A stretch of DNA of 64,000 bases from Micromonospora rifamycinica. Its GTDB lineage: Bacteria > Actinomycetota > Actinomycetes > Mycobacteriales > Micromonosporaceae. Below the pieces are notes generated by a model, which ran no database searches, was not told where the DNA came from, and saw only the letters and a program-made list of their open reading frames with translations. Both the position numbers and the translations under genes were made by a program. The stretch is from NCBI RefSeq assembly GCF_900090265.1, contig NZ_LT607752.1, forward strand, positions 868,001 through 932,000, written 5' to 3'. Positions 1 through 8,263 of this stretch are shown piece by piece. Each line of letters starts with the position of its first letter. Position 1 is the stretch's first letter.

Positions 1-1079
1 CCGACGACGACGGCGCGCTGGCCAACGACCGGCCCGGACCGGGCGGCTGGATCGTCCGGGAGACCTTCCGGTTCCACCACCGCCCCGACGGCACGAGCCT
101 GCTGCACCACCTCGCCACCGGCGCGTACGTGCGGGTCGACGACGACGGACGGCTCCGCGCCGACGCCACCGACCCGGACACCGCCACCGGCTTCACCGTC
201 GAGCGGATCGCCGACGGCGCGGCCGAGGCCGCCGCGCTGGCCGCCGCCGCCGAGGTGGCGGTCGTCGTCCTCGGCAACCACCCGATGGTCAACGGCCGGG
301 AGACCGAGGACCGCGTCGACCTGGCCCTGCCGACCGGACAGGACCGGCTGCTGCGCGCCGTGCACGCGGCGAACCCGCGCACCGTGCTGGTGCTCACCAG
401 CAGCTACCCGTACGCGGTCGGCTGGGCGCAGGAACACCTGCCGGCGGTGCTGTGGTCGGCGCACGGCGGCCAGGAACACGGCACCGCCCTGGCGCAGGTG
501 CTGCTCGGCGACGCCGACCCCGCCGGCCGGCTCACCCAGACCTGGTACGCCGACGCCGCCGACCTGCCCGACCTGCTCGACTACGACGTGATCGGGGCGG
601 ACAGCACCTACCTGTACTACCGCGGCGAGCCGCTGTACCCGTTCGGCCACGGCCTCAGCTACGCCCGGTTCGACTACGCTGACCTCCGGGTGGACACGCC
701 GACGGCGACCGTCGGCGACGAGGTGGAGATCCACGTCGAGGTCACCAACACCGGCGACCGGGAGGGTACGGAGATCGTGCAGCTCTACACCCGGCAGCGA
801 CGCTCCCGGGTCAAGCAGCCCCTGCGGCAGTTGCGCGACTTCGCCCGGCTCACCCTGGCCCCCGGCCAACGGCGGACGGTCACCCTGCGGCTGCGGACCG
901 CCGACCTGGCCTGGTGGGACGAGCAGACCGGCGGCCCGGTGGTGGAGGACGCCACGCACACCCTGCTGGTCGGCCGCTCCGCCCGGGACATCCGCGCGGT
1001 CGGTGCGGTCACCGTGCGCGCCGGCGACCCCGCCGGGCAGCCGTGTGCGCCCGCGCACGCCGCCGGCGGGTCGCGGTGA
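1..1079 (+). CDS. glycoside hydrolase family 3 beta-glucosidase-like, 3' part
   Basis: The gene is cut by the left edge; codons are read from base 3, leaving about 358 residues. The visible part opens with a short fascin/ricin-like beta stretch (LLHHLATGAYVRVDDDG), then a GH3 C-terminal alpha/beta sandwich (VVVLGNHPMVNGRE) and a closing Fn3-like domain (VTNTGDREGTEIVQLY). The segment before the Fn3-like domain ends in the usual YPFGHGLSY. The catalytic nucleophile Asp lies in the N-terminal domain outside the window. Insertion of a fascin/PA14-like domain before the C-terminal sandwich is known in GH3 beta-glucosidases and xylosidases. The last codon overlaps the next gene by 4 bp (GTGA), so it is probably co-transcribed with its LacI regulator. 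Substrate cannot be told; a plant or fungal oligosaccharide is likely. Confidence 0.9.
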   Translation, partial: DDDGALANDRPGPGGWIVRETFRFHHRPDGTSLLHHLATGAYVRVDDDGRLRADATDPDTATGFTVERIADGAAEAAALAAAAEVAVVVLGNHPMVNGRETEDRVDLALPTGQDRLLRAVHAANPRTVLVLTSSYPYAVGWAQEHLPAVLWSAHGGQEHGTALAQVLLGDADPAGRLTQTWYADAADLPDLLDYDVIGADSTYLYYRGEPLYPFGHGLSYARFDYADLRVDTPTATVGDEVEIHVEVTNTGDREGTEIVQLYTRQRRSRVKQPLRQLRDFARLTLAPGQRRTVTLRLRTADLAWWDEQTGGPVVEDATHTLLVGRSARDIRAVGAVTVRAGDPAGQPCAPAHAAGGSR

Positions 1080-2134
1080 GCGGCGAGCCCGGGCGCCGCC
1101 GCAAGTCGCCCGACCAGGTCACCATCGTCGACGTCGCCCGGCACGCCGGGGTCGCCGTGAGCACCGTGTCGTACGTGCTCAGCGGCAAACGGGCCATCTC
1201 CGAGGTGACCCGCACCCGGGTGCTGGCCAGCATCCGGGAACTGGGCTACCACCCGAACGCCGGGGCGCGTGCGCTGGCCAGCCGACGCGCCAACACCATC
1301 GCCCTGGTGCTGCCGCTGCGCGCCGGCATGCAGGTGCCGGTGGTGATGCAGTTCGCCATCGCGGTGGTCACCACGGCCCGCCGCTTCGACCACGACGTCC
1401 TGCTGGTCACCTCCGACGAGGGGCCGTCCGGGCTGCGCCGCATCGCCGGCAGCGCGATGGTCGACGGGATGCTGGTGATGGACGTCGAGCTGGACGATTC
1501 CCGGGTGCCGCTGCTGCGGGACCTGACCCGGCCCAGCGTGCTGATCGGCGTACCCGCCGACCCCACCGGCCTGACCTGTGTGGACCTCGACTTCCACCGC
1601 GCCGGCCAGGTGTGCGTGGAACACCTGGCCCGGCTGGGGCACCGCCGGGTGGCGCTGCTCGGTGCCCCGGCCGCCGTCTACGACCGGGGCACCGGTTTCG
1701 CCCACCGCACCCGCGCCGGGGTGTCCGCCGCCGCCGACCGGCACGGCGTCACCGTGGTCACCCAGCCGTTCGAGGAGGGGCCGGCGTCGGTCCGGCAGGA
1801 GCTGGCCGCCCTGCTCGACCGGCATCCCGACCTGTCCGCGCTGGTGGTGCAGAACGAGGCGGCCGTCGGGCCGGTGCTGGCGGCCCTGCCCACCCTCGGC
1901 CGGCAGGTCCCGCAGGACATGTCGGTGGTGGCGATCTGCCCCGACCCGTTCGCCGAGCAGGCCGCACCCCGGCTCACCTCGGTGCCGGTGCCCGCCGAGG
2001 AGATCGGTCGGCAGGCCGTGGCGCTGCTGATGCGCAAGCTGCACGACGAGCCGGTGCCGGAGGTGACCCTGCTGCCGCCCCGGTTGACCATCCGGGACAG
2101 CACTGCCGCACCGGCCGTGCGGACCCACCGGTGA
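1076..2134 (+). CDS. LacI-family transcriptional regulator
   Basis: 352 aa. The N-terminus carries a typical LacI helix-turn-helix and hinge (VTIVDVARHAGVAVSTVSYV, then RELGYHPNAGARALA, about residues 14-60), followed by a periplasmic-binding-protein-like sensor domain with HRRVALLG and the late DMSVVAICPDPFAEQ segment. I chose GTG at 1076 because it overlaps the GH3 stop (GTGA) and places the HTH at the normal distance from the start; the open frame extends further upstream but only in shadow sequence. Coupling to the glycosidase suggests a sugar-responsive repressor of that locus. The effector sugar is unknown. Confidence 0.93.
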   Translation: MSGEPGRRRKSPDQVTIVDVARHAGVAVSTVSYVLSGKRAISEVTRTRVLASIRELGYHPNAGARALASRRANTIALVLPLRAGMQVPVVMQFAIAVVTTARRFDHDVLLVTSDEGPSGLRRIAGSAMVDGMLVMDVELDDSRVPLLRDLTRPSVLIGVPADPTGLTCVDLDFHRAGQVCVEHLARLGHRRVALLGAPAAVYDRGTGFAHRTRAGVSAAADRHGVTVVTQPFEEGPASVRQELAALLDRHPDLSALVVQNEAAVGPVLAALPTLGRQVPQDMSVVAICPDPFAEQAAPRLTSVPVPAEEIGRQAVALLMRKLHDEPVPEVTLLPPRLTIRDSTAAPAVRTHR

Positions 2135-2222
2135 GCGGTGGCCCCGCCCGGCAGGCGGCGCTGGCCCGCCGGCCGGGCGCTCGGCGACGGGCCGCGGGGC
2201 AGCCGTCCGTCCGGATGCCCGG

Positions 2223-2732
2223 TCACAACGCGTCAGGCCGGCACAGGCCGGGATGCCGCTCGCCCGGCCGGGCGAACCACGCCACGTCACCGGGCATCGT
2301 GGCCGTGTCCAGGCGCAGCCGCGCCCACTCGTTGAGCTCGGGCAGCTCGTCGGGGGCGAACCAGGCCACCTCGGTGGACTCGTCGCCGTCGGCGCGGGCC
2401 TGCCCGCCGACCGGCCGGCACCGGAACCAGACGTTGAGGTACTCGCAGGCGTCGCCGTTGGGGTAGACCACCGGGTGGGTGGCGAGGCCGGCGATCCGGT
2501 CGACGACGACCCGTACGCCGGTCTCCTCCCACACCTCGCGGACGACGGCGTCGGCGGGTTGCTCACCCGGGTCGACCACCCCGGCGGGCAGCGACCAGCG
2601 GCCGTTGTCGCCCCGGCGGGCCAGCAGCACCCGGCCGGCGTCGTCGTGCACCACCCCGGTCACCCCGGGCAGCATCAGCAGGTCGTGCCCGATGTGGGCG
2701 CGCAGGGTCGCGATGTACCGGGAGACGGTCAC
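2223..2732 (-). CDS. Nudix hydrolase
   Basis: 169 aa. A complete Nudix box is visible: G51-x5-E57-x7-REVWEETGV, giving the metal-binding Glu cluster for hydrolysis of nucleoside diphosphate-linked substrates. The LPAGVVDPGE turn before it and SLPAG are standard. The C-terminal part (EVAWFAPDELPEL) is the usual helix that reads the substrate. Substrate specificity cannot be inferred; actinobacterial relatives of this size act on modified NTPs or NAD-like molecules. It is transcribed alone, convergent with the LacI gene. Confidence 0.9.
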   Translation of the reverse strand: MTVSRYIATLRAHIGHDLLMLPGVTGVVHDDAGRVLLARRGDNGRWSLPAGVVDPGEQPADAVVREVWEETGVRVVVDRIAGLATHPVVYPNGDACEYLNVWFRCRPVGGQARADGDESTEVAWFAPDELPELNEWARLRLDTATMPGDVAWFARPGERHPGLCRPDAL

Positions 2733-2859
2733 CGGCCCACGGTAGCGGTCGCGGTGCCGGCGCGGCGGGACCGACCCCCGCGGCGACCGGTCGCGGAGCC
2801 CGTCCCCGCGGGGGTGGGCGGCCGGGGTGGGCTGGCCGTCGACGCCCCCGGGCAGGCTC

Positions 2860-2875
2860 TAGACTTGCCCGTCGA
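2860..2875 (+). promoter_or_regulatory. -10-like box for a leaderless start
   Basis: TAGACT at 2860-2865 lies 9 nt before the ATG at 2875 and no Shine-Dalgarno sequence is present, so transcription may begin at or just before the start codon. A weak -35-like GTCGAC lies about 17 nt upstream (near 2838). Inference from spacing only. Confidence 0.35.
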
Positions 2876-4035
2876 TGGACCCGCAGCCCACCCCCACCGA
2901 CCTGCGTCCCTGCGCGCACTGTGGACGTGACGTGCCGCAACGCGCCGGCGCGGGACGCCCGTTCCGCTACTGCCGGGACAACGACGGCGCCTGCCAGCGG
3001 GCGTCGCGCAACTCGCGGATGCGTCACCGCAACGCCCCCGGCCTCCCCGGCCAGGTGGCCCGCACCTGGGAGGCCGTCGACCGGCTCGACCAGGTGGTGG
3101 AGACCCTCACCGAGGCGCTGCACGCCGAGCTGTCCCCGGTCGGGGTGGAACGGCAGCTCGCCCAGGTCCGCGCGGACGCCGCCACCCAGATCGCCCAGGC
3201 GCACACCGCCCGCGACGAGGCCCGTGAGGCCGCCGAGACGGCCGCCGCCGAGACCACCCGCGCCCGGCAGGAGGCCCGGGCCGCGACCGCCGCCGCCGAC
3301 GCGGCGCAGGCCCGCGCGGCCCAGGCCGACAGTCGGGCCGCCGACGCGCAGCAGCGGGCCGCGCAGGCCGAGGCCGCCACCGAGGCGGCCCGCCGCGACG
3401 CCGCCGCCGCACAGGCACTGCGGGTACAGGCCGAACGCGACCGTGACGCCGCCCGCCACGAGCTGCGGACCCTCCGCGGTGAACTCGACGCGCAACGCCG
3501 ACACGCCGCCGATCTGACCGCCGAACGCGACGCCGCCCGCGCCGACGCGGCCCGGCAGCAGGCCGACGCGCAGCGGGCCGTCGACGAGGCCACCGCCGCC
3601 CGGGAGGATGCTCAGCGGGTCCGCGCCGACGCCGCGGCGGCCCGCACCCGGGCCGACAGCGCCGAGCAGCAGTCCCGGCGGGCCGAGGCGACCGCCGACA
3701 CCGCCCAGCGGGACGCCGCCGCCGCGCGGGCCGACGCCGACGCCGCCCGGCAGGAGAGCGCCGCGCTGACCGCCCGCGCCGCCGAGGACCTGGCCGCCGC
3801 CCTGGCCCGGGTGGACACGCTGACCGCCGCGCTGGCCGAGGCACAGGCCGAGGCCAGCGCGGCGCACCGGGCGACCGCCGCCGACCGGGCCCGGCTGGCC
3901 GAACTGGACCGGCTGCTGCCGGCGGCCCAGGCCGACCGCGACGCCGCCCGACGACGGGCCGATCAGCTCGCCGACCAGGTCAGTGACCTGGCCACCGCGT
4001 TGGCGCGGCTCGGCGGCCCCCCTCAGCCCGGCTGA
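2875..4035 (+). CDS. alanine-rich coiled-coil protein with N-terminal Cys/His motif
   Basis: 386 aa, no recognised family. The N-terminus (about residues 12-42) has CAHCGRDV then a Cys/Asp-containing YCRDNDGACQR, resembling a small zinc-binding motif. From about residue 50 to the end it is one long Ala/Arg/Asp/Glu-rich heptad-like segment, predicted as a continuous coiled coil. No membrane segment or signal peptide. Such DNA-binding-like plus coiled-coil proteins occur in actinobacteria and are sometimes annotated as KfrA-like or chromosome-segregation-like; that is only analogy. It converges on the molybdopterin gene, sharing 13 bp at the 3' ends. Confidence 0.75.
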   Translation: MDPQPTPTDLRPCAHCGRDVPQRAGAGRPFRYCRDNDGACQRASRNSRMRHRNAPGLPGQVARTWEAVDRLDQVVETLTEALHAELSPVGVERQLAQVRADAATQIAQAHTARDEAREAAETAAAETTRARQEARAATAAADAAQARAAQADSRAADAQQRAAQAEAATEAARRDAAAAQALRVQAERDRDAARHELRTLRGELDAQRRHAADLTAERDAARADAARQQADAQRAVDEATAAREDAQRVRADAAAARTRADSAEQQSRRAEATADTAQRDAAAARADADAARQESAALTARAAEDLAAALARVDTLTAALAEAQAEASAAHRATAADRARLAELDRLLPAAQADRDAARRRADQLADQVSDLATALARLGGPPQPG

Positions 4036-4037
4036 GG
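4021..4037. repeat. palindrome across two convergent stop codons
   Basis: CCTCAGC-CCG-GCTGAGG is a 7-bp inverted repeat with a 3-nt loop. It contains the stop of the plus-strand coiled-coil gene and of the minus-strand oxidoreductase gene. As a result both proteins end in the same residues, PPQPG. It may act as a weak bidirectional terminator. Confidence 0.6.
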
Positions 4038-6128
4038 AGGCGACCCCGACGGCCCGCCCGGGGCCGGGTCCGCGTCCGCCGAGGCGGCCCGCACCTCGAC
4101 CCGGGTGTCGTGGAAGGTGGGACCGCCGCCCAGGTCGGTGTCGCGCACCGCGGTGACCGCGTTGACGGTGCTGCCGCCGGGGCTCAGCCGCGCCCAGTAC
4201 GCCTTGTAGGTGAACGCCAGCCCGGGGCGGGTGGCGTCGTCCACGGCGACGGTCGCCAGGAACTCGCCCCGGTCGTTGTGCACCCGGGCCGGGTCGCCGT
4301 CGGCCAGGCCCCGGGCGGCGGCGTCCACGGGATGCAGGTGGATCCGGGGCGGGCCGGTACGGCCGAGGTGCCAGGGCAGCGACGCGAACGTCGAGTTGAG
4401 GAAGAACCGGCCGGCCGGGGAGATCAACGCCAGCGGGAACCGGCGGGCCAGCTCCGCGTCCGCGACCTCCACCGGTGGGGTGTACCCGATCAGCGGATCC
4501 ACCCCCTGCGCGGTCAACCGCGGGTCGTGGAACCGGGCCCGCCCGTCGTGGCTGGGGAAACCTCCCCGCGCGTACGGCGCGGAACCCGCGGTCACCCCGG
4601 TGGCCCGCAGGTAGGTGTGGCGGGACAGCTCGTCGTAGTCGATCCCGGTGCCGTCGAGCAACTGCCGGGCCAGGTCCTCGTCGCTGTCACGCAACCGGGG
4701 ATGGTCCAGCCCGAGGGCGGCGGCGATCCGGCGGAAGATCTCGGTGTTCGGCAGCGCCTGCCCCGGCGGTTCGAGCACCGGCCGGTTCAGGGTGGCGTAG
4801 TGGTGGCCGTAGGAGGTGTGCAGGTCCAGGTGCTCGGGTTGCATGGTGGCCGGCAGCACCACGTCGGCGAAGTCGCAGGTGTCGGTCCAGCGCTGCTCCA
4901 GCACCACGGTGAACAGGTCCGGGCGGGTCAGCCCCGCGCGCAGCCGGTTCTGGTCGGGGACGGTGGCCACCGGGTTGGTGTCGAAGACCACCAGCGCGGT
5001 CACCGGCGGATCGGCCTCCCCGGTGAGCGCGGCGGCGAGCCGGCTCATGTTGATCGACCGGGCCGGTGGCGCGGGCATCCCGGCGGGCCGGGCGACCCGG
5101 TCGGCGTCGATGCGGTGATGCCCGCTGGTGGTGGCCAACGCCCCACCGCCGGGATACCGGAAGTCCCCGGTGAGCAGCGGAATCGCCGCGATCGCCCGGA
5201 CCGCCTGCCCGGCCCCGGCGTGCCGCTGCAGGCCGAGCCCGATCCGGATGGCGGTGGGGCGGCTGGTGGCGATCCGCGCGCCGAGGCGGCGCACCACGTC
5301 GACGTCGAGGCCGCACTCGGCGGCGGCGCGTTCCACCGGCCACTCGTCCAGGCGGGCCGACATCCGCTCCCAGCCGACGGTGTGCGCGGTCACCCACTCC
5401 CGGTCGACGCCGCCGAGGTCCCGCACGTGCCGCATCAGCCCCAGGGCGAGCGCGGCGTCGGTGCCGGGCAGCGGCGCGACGTGCTCGTCGCTGCGGGCCG
5501 CGGTGTCGGTGCGCAGCGGATCGACGGTGACGACGTACGCGCCACGCTGCTGGGCCTCCCGCACGAACGGCCAGTGATGCAGGTTGGTGGAGAGCAGGTT
5601 GGCCCCCCACAGGACGATCAGGTCGGCCTCGACCACCGACTCCGGTTCGAAACCGACGGACCCGCCGTACACCGACCCCAGCGCGGCCCGGGACGCGGCG
5701 GTGCAGATGGTGGTCCGCAGCCGGGACGCCCCCAGGTGGGCGAAGAGCCGAGGACCCATCGACCAGCCCTGCACCAACCCCATGGTGCCGGCGAAGTAGA
5801 ACGGCAGGACCGACTCCGGGCCGTGCACGCGGACGCTGGCCCGCAGCCCGTCGGCGACCCGACGGACCGCCTCGTCCCAGCCCGCCGGCCGGTACGACAC
5901 CGGCCCCACCCCCTTGGGGCCGACCCGCACCAGCGGCGTGGTCAGCCGGTCCGCGCCGGTGACCGCGTCGAGGTAGCGGTTGACCTTGCCGCACAACGCG
6001 CCCCGGGTGAACGGGTGGTCCGGGTCGCCGCGTAGTCCCACCGGCCGCCCGTCGGTGACGGTGAGCTGCCAGACGCAGGTGTCCGGACAGTCCAGCGGGC
6101 ACGCGCCGGGATGCACCGAGGTGGCCAT
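4023..6128 (-). CDS. molybdopterin-dependent oxidoreductase with N-terminal 4Fe-4S site
   Basis: 701 aa. The start (MATSVHPGA) is the ATG at 6128; the open frame runs on upstream through a GC-rich repeat that is not coding. CPLDCPDTC (residues ~9-17) plus a later Cys in GALCGKVN is the Fe4S4 signature of the DMSO-reductase superfamily. The molybdopterin domain follows, with WGANLLSTN and a C-terminal molydopterin dinucleotide-binding domain (FLNSTFASLPWHLG). There is no twin-arginine signal, so it is cytoplasmic, as in assimilatory or catabolic members. No partner subunits or cofactor genes are adjacent. Exact substrate unknown. Confidence 0.88.
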   Translation of the reverse strand: MATSVHPGACPLDCPDTCVWQLTVTDGRPVGLRGDPDHPFTRGALCGKVNRYLDAVTGADRLTTPLVRVGPKGVGPVSYRPAGWDEAVRRVADGLRASVRVHGPESVLPFYFAGTMGLVQGWSMGPRLFAHLGASRLRTTICTAASRAALGSVYGGSVGFEPESVVEADLIVLWGANLLSTNLHHWPFVREAQQRGAYVVTVDPLRTDTAARSDEHVAPLPGTDAALALGLMRHVRDLGGVDREWVTAHTVGWERMSARLDEWPVERAAAECGLDVDVVRRLGARIATSRPTAIRIGLGLQRHAGAGQAVRAIAAIPLLTGDFRYPGGGALATTSGHHRIDADRVARPAGMPAPPARSINMSRLAAALTGEADPPVTALVVFDTNPVATVPDQNRLRAGLTRPDLFTVVLEQRWTDTCDFADVVLPATMQPEHLDLHTSYGHHYATLNRPVLEPPGQALPNTEIFRRIAAALGLDHPRLRDSDEDLARQLLDGTGIDYDELSRHTYLRATGVTAGSAPYARGGFPSHDGRARFHDPRLTAQGVDPLIGYTPPVEVADAELARRFPLALISPAGRFFLNSTFASLPWHLGRTGPPRIHLHPVDAAARGLADGDPARVHNDRGEFLATVAVDDATRPGLAFTYKAYWARLSPGGSTVNAVTAVRDTDLGGGPTFHDTRVEVRAASADADPAPGGPSGSPPQPG

Positions 6129-6144
6129 GCCGCGGATGCTATCG

Positions 6145-6212
6145 CCGCCGGGACCGGCCGGGTGCCCCGCCCGGCGCACGCCGCCGGGACCGGCCGGGTG
6201 CCCCGCCCGGCG
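6145..6212. repeat. 32-bp direct repeat, two copies
   Basis: Two identical 32-bp units at 6145-6176 and 6181-6212, separated by 4 bp, starting CCGCCGGGACCGGCC. They lie immediately upstream of the molybdopterin gene start, in its presumed promoter region. Function unknown; could be slippage or regulator sites. Confidence 0.85.
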
Positions 6213-6424
6213 TGGCACCGCTCGTCACCGCCCGCGGGGCGGCCCCAGCGGCTAGCATTCCGGTGCACACCGATGCACACCCGGCCGGGGAGACGACCCC
6301 GCCGGGACGGTGCGGTGGCCGGTTACCCTTGCCGGGGTCGTCCCACCCCGTCGGGCGGGAATGCCCCGACGGCAGCCGGCCGTTACACCGGTAGACCAGC
6401 ACCACGAACGAGGGGAAGTCGATC

Positions 6425-6766
6425 ATGGGCGAGCGTATGCTGCGCGGAAGCCGCCTGGGCGCGGTCAGCTACGAATCCGACCGCAACACGGAGCTCGCGC
6501 CACGCCAGACCCGCGAGTACCTCTGCGCCAAGGGCCACCAGTTCGAGGTCCCCTTCGCCGTCGACGCCGAGGTCCCCACGACCTGGGAGTGCAAGTTCGA
6601 CGGCAGCGTCGCCCGGCTCGTCGACGGCACCGAGCCGGAGCAGAAGAAGGCCAAGCCGCCGCGTACCCACTGGGACATGCTGCTGGAGCGGCGCTCCATC
6701 GCCGAGCTGGAGGACATCCTCGCCGAACGGCTCCAGGAGGTCCGCACCCGCCGCGGCCGCGCCTGA
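6425..6766 (+). CDS. rbpA: RNA polymerase-binding protein RbpA
   Basis: 113 aa, the normal length of RbpA. RbpA binds RNA polymerase and the primary sigma factor and stabilises open complexes in actinobacteria. Visible hallmarks: MLRGSRLGAVSYESDR near the N-terminus, the core domain with YLCAKGHQFEVPFA and TWECKFDG, and the C-terminal sigma-interacting helix (THWDMLLERRSIAELEDILAE). A good Shine-Dalgarno (GAGGGGA) sits about 9 nt before the ATG. It is monocistronic, followed by a strong hairpin terminator. Confidence 0.97.
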   Translation: MGERMLRGSRLGAVSYESDRNTELAPRQTREYLCAKGHQFEVPFAVDAEVPTTWECKFDGSVARLVDGTEPEQKKAKPPRTHWDMLLERRSIAELEDILAERLQEVRTRRGRA

Positions 6767-6776
6767 CCGACCACGC

Positions 6777-6820
6777 ACACGACGGCGCCCCCGGGAGTGT
6801 TCCCGGGGGCGCCGTCGTGT
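6777..6820. terminator. bidirectional hairpin terminator between rbpA and fxsA
   Basis: A perfect 20-bp inverted repeat (6777-6796 and 6801-6820) with a GTGT loop, in the 75-bp gap between the convergent rbpA and fxsA genes. No U-tract on either side, as usual in actinobacteria. Confidence 0.9.
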
Positions 6821-6841
6821 CGTCACCCGCCCGCCCGGATG

Positions 6842-7372
6842 TCAGGGCCGGCGCGGCTCCACGATCTCCCCCTCGATGGCCTGACCGCCGTCGACCACCG
6901 GCGGAACCACCACGTCGTCAGCGTCCACCGGCGACGCCGCCGGCTCACCCTGGCGCACCCGCACCGTCCGCGGGCCGAACAGGTCACCGGCCACCATCGA
7001 CGACACCCGCCGCTCGGTGGCCCGCTGCACCCCGGACCGGACCAGCCGCCGCACCGGCGGCACCAGCAGCACCACGCCCACCAGAGCACTGAGCAGACCC
7101 GGAACGGCCAGCAGCAACGCCCCGGCCAACCCGACCAGACCATCGGTCACCTGCCGGCCCGGCGGCTGCCGGGACTCCACCGACGTGCGGAACCCCCGCC
7201 AGGCACGCATCCCCTCCCGGCGCAGCAACACCAGACCCAGCAGCGACGCGGCGAACACCAGCAGCACCGCCGCACCGAAACCGACGGCCCGGCCCACCCC
7301 GACGAACACCGCCAACTCCGCCACCACCGCCAGCAGCAGGACCAACGGCACGAACCTCAGGTATCGGCGCAT
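6842..7372 (-). CDS. fxsA: FxsA-family cytoplasmic membrane protein
   Basis: 176 aa. Two to four hydrophobic segments are visible (residues ~6-45 and ~75-108) with the FxsA pattern: AELAVFVGVGRAVG, LLRREGMRAWR, then VTDGLVGLAGALLLAVPG followed by LVPPVRRL. The C-terminal tail is charged. FxsA in E. coli influences F-plasmid exclusion of phage T7; its role in actinobacteria is not known. RBS GAGGTGAG is directly before ATG 7372. Confidence 0.88.
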   Translation of the reverse strand: MRRYLRFVPLVLLLAVVAELAVFVGVGRAVGFGAAVLLVFAASLLGLVLLRREGMRAWRGFRTSVESRQPPGRQVTDGLVGLAGALLLAVPGLLSALVGVVLLVPPVRRLVRSGVQRATERRVSSMVAGDLFGPRTVRVRQGEPAASPVDADDVVVPPVVDGGQAIEGEIVEPRRP

Positions 7373-7467
7373 CTCACCTCATCCGCGTCACGCGGTGCCC
7401 GCGCACCACCACCGGCCGGACAACGCCGGGGCGGCAGGACCGCCCCTCCAGCATGCCACGGCCCACC

Positions 7468-8241
7468 TCACGGCCACCGGTCGTGACCGCGACGCCGACG
7501 GGACGGCCGCCGGTCCCGCAACCCCCAGGTGGTGATCCGCCACAACGCCTCCGCCACGATCAACGGGCTCATCTTGCTCGCCCCCCGCTCCCGCTCGGCG
7601 AACGTGATCGGCACCTCCACGATCCGCACCCCCGCCCGGTGCGCCAACCGCGACAACTCCACCTGGAACGAATACCCCTGCGAACATACCGACTCCAGCC
7701 GCATCACCCGCAGCGCCGACAACCGGTACACCCGGAACCCGCCCGTCGCGTCGGACACCGGCACCCCCAACGCCACCCGCGCGTACAGGTTCCCGCACCG
7801 CGACAACACCAGCCGCCGCCACGGCCAGTTCACCACCCGCGCCCCACCCACCCACCGCGACCCGATCACCACATCCGCGTCCCGGGCCGCCTCCAACAGG
7901 GCGGGCAGGTCCTCCGGCGCGTGCGAACCGTCGGCGTCCATCTCCACCACCGCGTCGTAGCCGCGCTGCCGCGCCCACCCGAACCCGGCCAGGTACGCCG
8001 CCCCCAACCCCTGCTTACCGGACCGGTGCAGCACGTGCACCTGCCCGTCGGTGTCGGCCATCGCGTCCGCCAGCACCCCCGTACCGTCCGGGCTGTCGTC
8101 GTCGGCGACCAGCACGTCCACCGCCGGCGCCGCCCGACGGACCCGGGCCACCACGTCGACCACGTTGTCGGCCTCGTTGTAGGTGGGAATGACCACCAGC
8201 ACCCGACCCACCCCCGGCTGCCCCGCGACTGCCCCGCCCAC
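7468..8241 (-). CDS. ppm1: polyprenol monophosphomannose synthase (GT2)
   Basis: 257 aa. GT2 glycosyltransferase fold: VVIPTYNEADNVVDVV at the N-terminus, ADDDSPDGT, and the metal-binding EMDADGSHAPEDLP. It corresponds to the Ppm1/DPM1 catalytic domain, which moves mannose from GDP-mannose to polyprenol phosphate for lipoglycans and protein O-mannosylation. The RXXGASKM segment late in the protein is the usual acceptor-loop motif. Start is GTG 8241, 22 bp after the lnt stop; in mycobacteria the homologous lnt and ppm1 are fused or adjacent, which supports the call and suggests one operon. Confidence 0.94.
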   Translation of the reverse strand: MGGAVAGQPGVGRVLVVIPTYNEADNVVDVVARVRRAAPAVDVLVADDDSPDGTGVLADAMADTDGQVHVLHRSGKQGLGAAYLAGFGWARQRGYDAVVEMDADGSHAPEDLPALLEAARDADVVIGSRWVGGARVVNWPWRRLVLSRCGNLYARVALGVPVSDATGGFRVYRLSALRVMRLESVCSQGYSFQVELSRLAHRAGVRIVEVPITFAERERGASKMSPLIVAEALWRITTWGLRDRRPSRRRRGHDRWP

Positions 8242-8263
8242 GGTCCACCCCCGTCCTGCCGGC

